The notes under the pieces were generated by a model, which saw nothing but the letters and a program-made list of their open reading frames with translations, had not been told where the DNA came from and did no database searches. Made by a program: the position numbers and the translations under genes. A stretch of 14,052 bases of DNA from NCBI GenBank assembly GCA_934373375.1, contig CAKROP010000023.1, positions 1 to 14,052 of the forward strand, given 5' to 3'. Below are positions 1 through 8,565 of the stretch, in pieces; positions within the stretch are counted from its first letter, which is position 1, and each line of letters starts with the position of its first letter. This DNA is from an uncultured Anaerosacchariphilus sp. (GTDB lineage: Bacteria; Bacillota; Clostridia; Lachnospirales; Lachnospiraceae).

Positions 1-3000
1 TGCCTTTGTACTGCTTCCGGCCTTCATAGAGGCCTTCGCAACCATCTGATAAATCAGTCGGCTGGTGTCTGTCACGGTCACGTCCATGGTTCTTGTGGGA
101 TGCTCCGCATCCAGTGTGATGGTTCCCACACTCTGTACGGTAACCTCCACCTGCCATCCCGGATAATCCTTGTAAGCTTCCTGATTGTTCAGGCTGTATT
201 CATAGGTATGCCTGTATTCATTCTCTTTGGATGATACTACCTGAATCCGTACATCGGGATCCGGAAGTACCGGATTCAGTACGGTGGCGTCGGCTGTTAT
301 CTCATCAGAATCCGCCACATCGTCAAACATGCTGACTGCCCGTACCTTTACGGTAAGCTCTCCGGCCAGCTCAGACGGAACGGTAAAGCTTCCTGTTTCC
401 GCATACAGCTTCCGCTCGACGCTGTGCCCACTGCTGTCTGTTACTGTGACCAGATACAGGAAGGGATCGCATTTCTCTGTGGTCGACCAGGTGCCATCCG
501 GATACGGCAGGGCATGGGGCGTAACGCTCACCCTGATCCTTCCATTTTCTATCTCTGCCGTGACGCCCTCCGGCGCCTGAAGCTTCTGACTGCGATCCGT
601 CTCGTCCGTGAGGATTCCCTCCAGACGGCGGTAGCTTTCCCGGGAATTCAGGAATACCAGGTCGTCCGTCCGGCTGGCGGAGCTGTCCAGCAGCTTGTTA
701 TTATCGTATGCTTCCACATCAATGTAGAACAATACCTGGCCATAGACTTCGCCGTTCTGGCTGTTCACAATCTGATTTTTTCCATTGATGTATGCGGAAT
801 TTCCATTAATTTCCTTTTCCCTGTAGATATCTGCCAGGAAATACTTCTGCTCCGTCACATCATACATGAAAAATGCATTGGTGGCGTACTGATTGTTGAC
901 GCCGGGTTCTTGGAAGCCGTTATTTGCCTTGCCATAGCCGTTCTGACCGGTTGCATTTTCATTTCGGATTCCCAGATTTGTATATCCCCAGGTCTCAATT
1001 CCTTCAAAATAAAAGTTATTTTTCCGGTTTTCCGTATCCATACCGGCCACTGCGCCGGATCCGGTATAACGGGAAGCCGCGGAATAGATCGGGAAGCGTG
1101 TGGTCTGCGTTTTGCTTCCCCATTGATTCGATGTATAATTCTGATTGTAATAATTCATTCCCAGGCTCAGGGAATAGCAGTCCTTCACCACGGTTTTCTC
1201 TTTCCATGCGTCCGTACCGTAGCGATCGCCGAAGATGCCTGCGATAAACCCATCGCCGTTCAGCACATTCGCGAAGTTCCGGCACCGCTCGATCCGAAGC
1301 TCTGTATTGGACGTAGACAGCTTGATTCTTGCGCCTGACGCGTCGGAATTGCTCCGTTCAGATGACGTCAGATCGCAGGACAGAAAGCCTACGATTCCGG
1401 AAGCCATGGAGGAAGAATAGATCTTCACGCCCGGCGCATTATAGCAGTCCAGAACCTGAATCGCATAGCTTTGAGGCGTTTTTCCATCCTCTGTCCGGTA
1501 ATTGGTAATATTTCCCAGAATTCCGGCGCTGTCGTTTGCTCCGTTTCCGCCGGATCCGTTCATGCGGTAGACGCTTCCGTAGTTGCCGCAGCCAATGATG
1601 TTGTATTCATTGTTTTCACTGGCATGGTAAAGCTGTGCCACGATACCGCCGGATGCTCCAAACCAGCTTACGGTACAGGTGGTCTGCAGAGAGCTGTAGT
1701 TTCTGCAGTATTCGATGGTTCCGCCGGTGCCGGTCCACTGTCCCATGATACCGCCGGAATAGTGGGTATGATAGCAATATACCATACCGTAGTTGACGCA
1801 ATAGCGGATAGTCCAGTCGCTATTCGTGGAGTTATTCTGATTTCCGATGATACCGCCCGCGAAACGGTTCGTATCATCCGTTTTGATCTGACGGCCTACA
1901 AAGGCTCCGTTTACCAGATACTCCTGATCCTTTTCGGATTCGTTCATACCGATGATACCGCCGGTACCGACGCCGATGGCCTCGGATTTATTGTTCAGGA
2001 ACCATTTTCCGGATACACAGCTGTTCAGGCTGCCTGTGGTACTGTTGTATGCGGTGATACCGCCCAGGTTACCGTTGCTGAGCATGCGAATCTGCAAACG
2101 GCCGGATGTGACTCCGCCGCCATTGCGGTAGCTTAAGTTTTCAATGTCTGTATTGTTTTGCCAGTTTACATAATCTGTTATCGGGGTAAGTCCGTGTTCC
2201 GCCACATTCTCATTGATCTGATCCAGCACCTTCGCGTTTTTCTTATCGCCGGTACCTGCCAGCACCACCTGAGTCTGATCGCTTCCGGATCCGGTGATGC
2301 TGCCCTTATTGAAGCCTGCGATACCGCCCAGCATACCGTAATCGGCAGTCAGGCTGCTCTTCTCGTTGTTGGTCAGGACGCAGTTCTCGATGGAGCCATT
2401 CGTCTCGTTCTTACCGGTGACGCCGCCTGCGTGGCTGGCCAGGGCTTCCTTCTGCTCCGTGGTACTGGTGCTGGTGGCCGTGTAGACGCCCTGAATATCC
2501 ATGACGATCTGCGCTACCGTACAGTCACGCAGAGCCGCATAGTTGATGCCGGCGATACCGCCGTAGCAGTTGCCTGCCGCGCTCCGGCTCTCTTTGATGG
2601 TTCCGGAATAGCTGCTGGCTGTAACCTGTGCCTGTGCCGTTGTGTCTCCGTCGGTCTCCAGACCGTTCTGGCCTGTGATGCCGCCCAGATAACGATAGTT
2701 GGTAAAGCCTTCGAAGTTCAGGCCGTTTGCTGTAATTTTATTGACATTATTTTCATTGACGCCCACTGCGCCGCCGACGGTCAGACTGCCGCTGCCGGAA
2801 AGCTCCGGCATATAAGTAAGCTCCGTATCTGCTATGGTACCCTTGTTTCTTCCCGCGATACCGCCGAAGATAGAAGCCGTTCCCGCAAGCGTTACATGTG
2901 CCACCGGCTTGCTGCCCGTGATGGTGCCCTCATTCAGGGCGCAGACTGCGCCCATCTCGTCTTTGCCGCGGCCGATGAGTGTCACCGTACCGCCGTTTGT

Positions 3001-6000
3001 ATCATTTACACTGCTGTTCGCGATGGTACCCTTATTTTCCGCCACGATACCGCCCACATAGCCGGCGCTGGAGGTAACGTCGCCATAGTTTACACAGCCG
3101 GTAATCGCCCTTTCATTTACTGCGGTAATACCGCCCGCCGGACCCTCGTCCGCGCGGACATCGTCAGAGCGGTTCACAGCCCGGGTAATATTGCCGCGGC
3201 TGGTTCCCACTACGCCGCCCGCATTGCCTTTGGAAGCGCGCACCAGCTTCACCTGACTGACCAGATAGGTGCTCTCATCACCAAGGGAGCCCTCGTTGAT
3301 TCCGATGATGCCGCCCACGCTGCTCTGTCCTGTAACTGTAAGGCCGCTGCCTGCCGCTACCACCTGGCTGTTCTGGCCGCCGCTGATACAGAGCTGACCG
3401 CCTGCCTCATTGACGCCCACGATGCCGCCGACGCCTTCGCCGCGGCTGCCCTGTACGGTTCTTTCCGCCGTATCCGAGGACGCGTCCGCCAGCTCAATGA
3501 GACCGCTGTTGCGTCCGGCCATGCCGCCCGCGTAATTGCCTGCCGCCGTCACATTGGCCGCGCTCGCGCAGTTTTTGACCAGACCGCCTGTCAGATTCCA
3601 GGATACGATACCGCCGACGCATTCCTTTCCGGTGACGGTTCTGCCCTGCTCCGTCCGGCAGTCTTCAATGGTTCCCGCTGTGTATGTTTTATTCGTATCT
3701 GTATAATTCTTTGTCTCCTGGGAGGTCCGGATATTGATGGAAGCGATACCGCCCAGGTAATTCAGACCCGCGTTGCCGAAGTTGCCGCTTAAGGCACAGT
3801 TGTAGATATAGCCGCCGTTCAGGCCCACGATACCGCCGATGCCCACGCAGCCGGACATATTGCCGGTGTTGCTGCAATGATCGATGATCTGGTTTTCCAG
3901 ATTGACGCCCACGATGCCGCCCACAAAATGAAGCTTCACAGACGCTGCCCCGTCAGGAACGGTGCTGCTTATCTCTTTGCTCTTTACATAATTTCCCAGT
4001 ACTACGCCGTCATCCGCGTCCACCCGGCTATAGAGAGACAGATTGCCCGCGTTCCGGCAGTTCCGGATGATAAGCTGACTGCCACGCTCGCAGTAGCCCA
4101 GGACGCCGCCTGCGTAATAGCCCGCCTGGATGGGAATGTTGTTGCTGTCTACGGTAAATGTATCATCGGTATTGCCGGCTGCCGTCAGGACCAGTCTGCC
4201 CTTATCCGCAGAAGCCTGTACTGCCGTCGGCACATGGCTGCCATCCAGATCCGGAAGAAGCCGCTTACCGCCGTCCTTCTGGGCCGCCGCCAGCGCTTCC
4301 AGAATCGGCTTGCCGCTGTCCGCGCCTATCTGGCCGGCCGCATAGTTCCGCTGGTAGCCGATAACGCCGCCCACAAAGGCCTGACCGCGGATCACGCCCA
4401 GGGAATTCTGCGCACGCAGACCGTCCGCCGTCACTTTCTGACCGTTCAGCTCCACCACGTTCGCGCCGATGACGCCGCCCACATAATAGCGGCCCTCCAC
4501 GCTCCGGGGTTTAATGACCAGATCCGAGGTCAGGACAGACTTGGACGCGTTGAGGCCAAAACAGCCGCCTACCCCGTCGCCGTCGCCGTGAATCCGGCCA
4601 CCGATCAGATCGTATTTTGCGTCCAGGGTTCCCTGTACATCGTTAAAGCCTGCAATACCGCCCACATAGCTTCCGCCTGCCACGATACCGGAGACGGATT
4701 TTACCATCATCTTCTGACTGCTGCTGTCAAATGTGATCGCTCCGTTATTGTAGCCTGCAATGCCGCCCACGTAATCGCCGGTGGCCTCCCATTTATCCAC
4801 GATCATATTGTAGATGGAGCTGTCATAATCGGACAGGTAGCTTACGCAGTCCCTGATGTTCGCCCTATATTCATTATAACCGACGATGCCGCCCGCGTAT
4901 TTTTCCGTGGCTGCGGCTACGCCGTTATTGACACAGTTTTCAAGGGTCACGCCATCGGTATTGATACCGGTGATGCCGCCCGCATAATTTTTACCGATGA
5001 CATAGCTGCGATTAGTTGTAACTAACACCTCTCCGGTATTCCGGATGGAGCTTCCTACTTCATTTCCAAGGCCTCCGGCGATGCCGCCCACATAATTCTC
5101 ACCCAGGACATAACCGTTCTTCTGAGTCTCACAGTTGCTTAAGATGGTGTAATTGCCATAGCCGACGATGCCGCCTACGTAATCGCCCTTCAGCACCTTG
5201 TCCTGCTGCGCGCTGTCGTAGCTGTAGCCTCTGGCCCTGCCGGACGCAGTCTCGCAGTCGTAAAGGACCGCGTTATAGCTGTAACCGGTGACGCCGCCGA
5301 AATACTGGCCCGCGAAGGTTTTATCATCTGCAGAGACGGAGCTCAGAATCAGGCCGTCGCTGCTGCTTCCGGCCACACTGGCCACTGCCGCATGATCCGC
5401 TTCGGAAAGTCCTTTCCCATGCTCTATGCTTCCCTCCAGTTTGCCCACGATACCACCGGTAAACAAATTGCCGGTTACATCCGCATGGTTTTCGCAGGTG
5501 TTCAGCTTCGTGATACCGTTTCCCTCATTGGCAAGATATGCGTAGCCGACGATACCGCCGACACCGTACCGCACCGACGACGCGTTGGACGCGTCTCCAT
5601 TTTTATCCTTTTCCTCTGCCGGAAGCTGCACATCCATAGTTCCGTCCATGGAAAGCTTTTCTAGAATCTGAGACCGTACCGCCTGATACTTGTCCGGCGC
5701 GGCAGCCGTCACCTTTGCCAGGACACCTGCGATACCGCCCACAGCTGCTTTCGCGCCATAGGTTCCGTCCAGTCTCACATAGACCGTATCGCTGTCTTCA
5801 CCCTCTGCTTTAGCGGACGTACCTGCTGTCTTATCTGCCTCTATGGTAATATTCCGCAGTGTGCCCTCGCTGCGTCCGGCCAGAATGCCGACGCCCTTCA
5901 GCTTCGTAAAGGGATGCTCCGGATCAGAGGTCAGCTTCAGGCGCGGATCTGCCAGTGTCACATCGGAAATGGTTCCGTTGTTCTCGGCAAACAGGCCCAG

Positions 6001-7512
6001 ATAGCTGGTATAATGCCCTTTTCCATCCGCTGTTCCATAAATTGTATCCGCCGTTTTGTTATCCAATATGGAAGAAGCTCCCAACTGCAGATTGGAAAGC
6101 AGGGTTTTATCCCCTTCTCCCTTCAGCACTGCATCCTTTGAAAGCTGCGGGATCGTCGGAAAGTCCGTCACTTCACTGCCATTATCCGACCAGCAGGGCT
6201 TTGAGATCAAATCCCCACCCTCCGGCTGCAGACTGTACAGGCCGGTTCCCACCGCAGCCCAGTCCATGTTTTTGGCTGTCAGGGTATAGGTTACCTGTCC
6301 ATTCCGGTTCCAGTAGCGGATATTGGACAGATGGCGCCAGGTGCAGATTTCCACGGATGTCCCCTTGGTTTCGTCACCGTACAGGGTCTGCGCTGTATTG
6401 GATGCCACGACCTCGCTGTCCCGGTATTCCTGGGTCAGCTTCACCCTCGGATCACTGCCCGCGTAGGCTGTTGCCTTGACCGTGGCGTAAATATTCTGAT
6501 TTTGTCCGAGCTCTGACGCCACCTCCGCCAGACGTAAGATACTGGTACTCTCGGTCTCTTCGACGCCGCTTCCGCTCTTTGCGTCCAGCACGCCCAGTGT
6601 CTCTGCGGACATCATGGCGTCCAGCACCAGAGAGTAGCCGTTGGGACTCTGACTTACCGGAAAGTCCCAGGTACCTTTCTCATTGCCGTCCTTATCCAGC
6701 AGGGTAAAGGAAGCCATCTCTGAAGTGGATCCGCTCTTGCCATCCCATCCCTTTGTCCCCATATCGTTGGGGGACATCATGAGGCTGAACAGTTTGGTTT
6801 TGTCGTCGGCCTTATAGAAGGTCAGCTCATAGCTGACTGCATTCTTGATTTTCGCGTTGGAGGACCAGTTCAGGGTCAGCTTCTCACTGTTTAAGAGGCT
6901 GATGGTGGTGATACGCAGGCGCACCGGATCCAGCGCTGCCACGTTGACGGTATCCTCCACGGAATAGTAACCCAGCAGACGCTTCTGCCGGCTCTCATAT
7001 TCCCGGTTCTTCATGGTCAGGTAACCGTCTGCGTCTTTCTCCGCGTAATTCAAGCCCTTGCACCTGGTTCCATAGAACGCAGAATAGACCTCGCCCGATT
7101 CCATATCGATCTCAATGGCGATGGCCCCGTTTAAGAAGCTCTTATCATAGGCAGAATCATCCAGAAGCTGCAATACCAGCCTGCCCTCTTCCGATGCACT
7201 CTGATAGCTGTCCGCGTCCAGCGTAATCGTATAGATACGGCCATTCAGCTTTGAGGCCTCCTCAAACACAGCCGCTTCTCCATTCTTTTTTACTTCCTTT
7301 TGAAACTGTTCCCACTGTCCGGAGGAACGATACCAGGTCAGCTTCGACTCTGCCGCCAGATACACGGTCCGGGCGTTGGATTCATTTTTCCGGAATTCCG
7401 CAATCTTCCAGTATTTAACAAAAAAAGGAACCGCGATTGCTGTGATGATAGCCATAATCACCAATACAACTGTAAGTTCCGTCAACGTAAAGCCTTTTCT
7501 TCTGTCTTTCAT
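1..7512 (-). CDS. Giant prepilin-like protein with GLUG-type beta-solenoid repeats (3' end outside window)
   Basis: I read every codon: 2504 in-frame codons without a stop, still open at the window edge. ATG at 7510-7512 is fixed as start because an in-frame TAG lies two codons upstream (7516-7518). Residues 1-7 are a short basic leader ending in Gly; then GFTLTELTVVLV, a hydrophobic helix to about residue 31. Cleavage is expected between G7 and F8, leaving Glu at mature position 5, the class III prepilin signature. Residues 36-200 resemble a pilin stalk/head; about 205-330 look fibronectin-III-like; 385-415 (CTWRHLSNIRYWNRNG) resemble the lead-in found before GLUG repeats. Residues 591-1960 carry about 35 G-G-I/V repeats, degenerating up to about 2095. 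From about 2311 there are two probable fibronectin-III-like units. No other membrane segment was seen. The ribosome site is weak (GGGATGATAGAGA). Inferred role: surface adhesin or pilus-associated protein, anchored or assembled through the pilin helix. Substrate and ligand are unknown. Confidence 0.9.
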   Translation of the reverse strand, partial: MKDRRKGFTLTELTVVLVIMAIITAIAVPFFVKYWKIAEFRKNESNARTVYLAAESKLTWYRSSGQWEQFQKEVKKNGEAAVFEEASKLNGRIYTITLDADSYQSASEEGRLVLQLLDDSAYDKSFLNGAIAIEIDMESGEVYSAFYGTRCKGLNYAEKDADGYLTMKNREYESRQKRLLGYYSVEDTVNVAALDPVRLRITTISLLNSEKLTLNWSSNAKIKNAVSYELTFYKADDKTKLFSLMMSPNDMGTKGWDGKSGSTSEMASFTLLDKDGNEKGTWDFPVSQSPNGYSLVLDAMMSAETLGVLDAKSGSGVEETESTSILRLAEVASELGQNQNIYATVKATAYAGSDPRVKLTQEYRDSEVVASNTAQTLYGDETKGTSVEICTWRHLSNIRYWNRNGQVTYTLTAKNMDWAAVGTGLYSLQPEGGDLISKPCWSDNGSEVTDFPTIPQLSKDAVLKGEGDKTLLSNLQLGASSILDNKTADTIYGTADGKGHYTSYLGLFAENNGTISDVTLADPRLKLTSDPEHPFTKLKGVGILAGRSEGTLRNITIEADKTAGTSAKAEGEDSDTVYVRLDGTYGAKAAVGGIAGVLAKVTAAAPDKYQAVRSQILEKLSMDGTMDVQLPAEEKDKNGDASNASSVRYGVGGIVGYAYLANEGNGITKLNTCENHADVTGNLFTGGIVGKLEGSIEHGKGLSEADHAAVASVAGSSSDGLILSSVSADDKTFAGQYFGGVTGYSYNAVLYDCETASGRARGYSYDSAQQDKVLKGDYVGGIVGYGNYTILSNCETQKNGYVLGENYVGGIAGGLGNEVGSSIRNTGEVLVTTNRSYVIGKNYAGGITGINTDGVTLENCVNNGVAAATEKYAGGIVGYNEYRANIRDCVSYLSDYDSSIYNMIVDKWEATGDYVGGIAGYNNGAITFDSSSQKMMVKSVSGIVAGGSYVGGIAGFNDVQGTLDAKYDLIGGRIHGDGDGVGGCFGLNASKSVLTSDLVIKPRSVEGRYYVGGVIGANVVELNGQKVTADGLRAQNSLGVIRGQAFVGGVIGYQRNYAAGQIGADSGKPILEALAAAQKDGGKRLLPDLDGSHVPTAVQASADKGRLVLTAAGNTDDTFTVDSNNIPIQAGYYAGGVLGYCERGSQLIIRNCRNAGNLSLYSRVDADDGVVLGNYVKSKEISSTVPDGAASVKLHFVGGIVGVNLENQIIDHCSNTGNMSGCVGIGGIVGLNGGYIYNCALSGNFGNAGLNYLGGIASINIRTSQETKNYTDTNKTYTAGTIEDCRTEQGRTVTGKECVGGIVSWNLTGGLVKNCASAANVTAAGNYAGGMAGRNSGLIELADASSDTAERTVQGSRGEGVGGIVGVNEAGGQLCISGGQNSQVVAAGSGLTVTGQSSVGGIIGINEGSLGDESTYLVSQVKLVRASKGNAGGVVGTSRGNITRAVNRSDDVRADEGPAGGITAVNERAITGCVNYGDVTSSAGYVGGIVAENKGTIANSSVNDTNGGTVTLIGRGKDEMGAVCALNEGTITGSKPVAHVTLAGTASIFGGIAGRNKGTIADTELTYMPELSGSGSLTVGGAVGVNENNVNKITANGLNFEGFTNYRYLGGITGQNGLETDGDTTAQAQVTASSYSGTIKESRSAAGNCYGGIAGINYAALRDCTVAQIVMDIQGVYTATSTSTTEQKEALASHAGGVTGKNETNGSIENCVLTNNEKSSLTADYGMLGGIAGFNKGSITGSGSDQTQVVLAGTGDKKNAKVLDQINENVAEHGLTPITDYVNWQNNTDIENLSYRNGGGVTSGRLQIRMLSNGNLGGITAYNSTTGSLNSCVSGKWFLNNKSEAIGVGTGGIIGMNESEKDQEYLVNGAFVGRQIKTDDTNRFAGGIIGNQNNSTNSDWTIRYCVNYGMVYCYHTHYSGGIMGQWTGTGGTIEYCRNYSSLQTTCTVSWFGASGGIVAQLYHASENNEYNIIGCGNYGSVYRMNGSGGNGANDSAGILGNITNYRTEDGKTPQSYAIQVLDCYNAPGVKIYSSSMASGIVGFLSCDLTSSERSNSDASGARIKLSTSNTELRIERCRNFANVLNGDGFIAGIFGDRYGTDAWKEKTVVKDCYSLSLGMNYYNQNYTSNQWGSKTQTTRFPIYSAASRYTGSGAVAGMDTENRKNNFYFEGIETWGYTNLGIRNENATGQNGYGKANNGFQEPGVNNQYATNAFFMYDVTEQKYFLADIYREKEINGNSAYINGKNQIVNSQNGEVYGQVLFYIDVEAYDNNKLLDSSASRTDDLVFLNSRESYRRLEGILTDETDRSQKLQAPEGVTAEIENGRIRVSVTPHALPYPDGTWSTTEKCDPFLYLVTVTDSSGHSVERKLYAETGSFTVPSELAGELTVKVRAVSMFDDVADSDEITADATVLNPVLPDPDVRIQVVSSKENEYRHTYEYSLNNQEAYKDYPGWQVEVTVQSVGTITLDAEHPTRTMDVTVTDTSRLIYQMVAKASMKAGSSTKA
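1633..5742 (-). repeat. Array of about 35 GLUG-like repeats within the giant gene
   Basis: In the minus frame the pattern [YFVG]-[VAL]-G-G-[IV]-x-G-[YFVI]-N recurs with its first Gly at residues 592, 652, 686, 739, 780, 809, 845, 874, 916, 951, 982, 1012, 1048, 1135, 1198 and on to 1955. Examples are YVGGIAGYN, FVGGIVGVN and YLGGITGQN. Spacing is mostly 27-46 residues. Two long gaps of about 87 residues (1048-1135 and 1729-1817) probably hold inserted loops. A Cys or Asn often sits a fixed distance after the motif (for example IENC, LENC). On the plus strand the motif appears as GATACCGCC (about 14 exact copies by my count) or GATGCCGCC. This matches the GLUG family known from bacterial surface proteins; a beta-solenoid fold is inferred. 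The repeats are diverged in sequence, not identical copies. Confidence 0.85.
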
Positions 7513-7559
7513 TCTCTATCATCCCGTAAAATCTTTTATCATTTTAAAGAATATCATTT

Positions 7560-7599
7560 TTTAATATAACAAAAAGCACTGGGATTGTCCAGTGCTTTT
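7560..7599 (-). terminator. Intrinsic terminator of the pyrFKD operon
   Basis: An 11-bp perfect stem, AAAAGCACTGG (7572-7582) against CCAGTGCTTTT (7589-7599), closes a six-base loop. On the minus strand it is followed by a T-rich tail (TTTTTGTTATATT). It lies about 43 bases beyond the pyrD stop. On the plus strand it also ends in four T, so weak bidirectional use is possible, although no plus-strand gene approaches it. Confidence 0.88.
7563..7591 (-). promoter_or_regulatory. Candidate sigma-A promoter of the giant prepilin-like gene
   Basis: On the minus strand, -35 TGGACA (7586-7591, five of six consensus bases) is followed by exactly 17 bases and -10 TATATT (7563-7568, five of six). A TG one base before the -10 gives an extended -10. 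Transcription would start near 7556, leaving about 44 bases of leader before the ATG at 7512. The -35 and most of the spacer lie inside the pyr operon terminator hairpin. No promoter activity is proven. Confidence 0.55.
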
Positions 7600-7641
7600 G
7601 CGGGTTGTAATGCGCTTTTTGGAAATAATTTCTAACTATTT

Positions 7642-8550
7642 TCAGTGAACCGCGCCGATGAGTTCGTTGATATCGGCCACCTGATACTTTTTCATGTAGG
7701 CCAGAATGCCCTCGGCGGTTTCTTTTGCCGCGTAGGGATTGGCGAAATTGGCGGTTCCCACGGATACGGCGGTGGCTCCGGCCAGGATGAACTCCATGGC
7801 GTCGTCGCCGTTCGTGATGCCGCCCATGCCGATAATCGGCAGCTTCACCGCGTTTGCCACCTGGTAGACCATGCGCACAGCCACGGGCTTTACTGCTGGA
7901 CCGGACATGCCTCCGGTCTTATTGGCGATGGCGAAGGTACGGCGGTTGATGTCGATCTTCATGCCGGTGATGGTATTGATGAGGGACAGCACGTCCGCGC
8001 CGCCTGCCTCTGCCGCCCGGGCCATCTCGGTGATGTCCGTCACATTGGGGCTCAGCTTCATGATAACCGGCTTTTTTGCGTACTTCTTCACAGCCTTTGT
8101 AATGGCTTCCAGGGCTTCCGGCTTCTGGCCGAAGGCAATACCGCCCTCCTTCACGTTGGGGCAGGAAACGTTGATCTCCAGCATATCCACGTCCGCGTCA
8201 GACAGACGCTCCACCGCGTCACAGTAGTCCTCGGTGGTCTTGCCGCAGACATTGACGATGATTTTGGTATCAAAGCGGCGGATCTTCGGCAGATCCCGCT
8301 CCAGAAATACGTCCAGTCCCGGGTTCTGAAGCCCGATGGCGTTCAGCATGCCGCTTTTTGTCTCGGCGATACGCGGGGTCGGATTGCCGGGCCAGGGCAC
8401 ATTGGCCACGCCCTTGGTCACTACGGCCCCGAGATCGCCCAGGTCATAAAATTCTCCGTATTCGCCGGCGGATCCGAAGGTTCCGGAGGCTGTCATAACC
8501 GGGTTTTTCAGTTCCACTCCGGCCAGCTTTACACTTGTCTTGTATTCCAT
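7642..8550 (-). CDS. pyrD: Dihydroorotate dehydrogenase B, catalytic FMN subunit
   Basis: 302 residues, the usual length for class 1B enzymes. It oxidises dihydroorotate to orotate in the cytoplasm, passing electrons through FMN to PyrK and then NAD+. Visible motifs are ASGTFG (21-26), the substrate-binding MLNAIGLQNPG (68-78), NVSCPN with the catalytic-base Cys130 that marks class 1B, KLSPNV with a conserved Lys at 165, GGMSGPAVKP (213-222) and the FMN phosphate loop GMGGI (241-245) with VGTANF after it. The ATG follows GGAGGGG at a six-base distance. The gene starts 15 bases after the pyrK stop, so the two subunits are co-transcribed. Stop is TGA, then a strong terminator; pyrE, a frequent next gene in related operons, is absent. 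Confidence 0.97.
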   Translation of the reverse strand: MEYKTSVKLAGVELKNPVMTASGTFGSAGEYGEFYDLGDLGAVVTKGVANVPWPGNPTPRIAETKSGMLNAIGLQNPGLDVFLERDLPKIRRFDTKIIVNVCGKTTEDYCDAVERLSDADVDMLEINVSCPNVKEGGIAFGQKPEALEAITKAVKKYAKKPVIMKLSPNVTDITEMARAAEAGGADVLSLINTITGMKIDINRRTFAIANKTGGMSGPAVKPVAVRMVYQVANAVKLPIIGMGGITNGDDAMEFILAGATAVSVGTANFANPYAAKETAEGILAYMKKYQVADINELIGAVH

Positions 8551-8565
8551 AGCTATCCCCTCCGG

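Noticed and set aside
2158..3792. 544-codon plus-strand frame with recurring DTA/DAA motifs, and similar frames at 424-1338, 1471-2136 and 3877-5025
   Set aside because: They are exact antisense of the giant minus-strand gene in the mirrored register. The motif is the reverse complement of the G-G-I repeats, and nothing resembles a known domain or has a ribosome site in context.
1633..5742. Regularly spaced short GATACCGCC/GATGCCGCC words, considered as a CRISPR-like or intergenic repeat array
   Set aside because: The words are only nine bases long, unevenly spaced, always in the same codon register, and encode the conserved G-G-I of a protein repeat.
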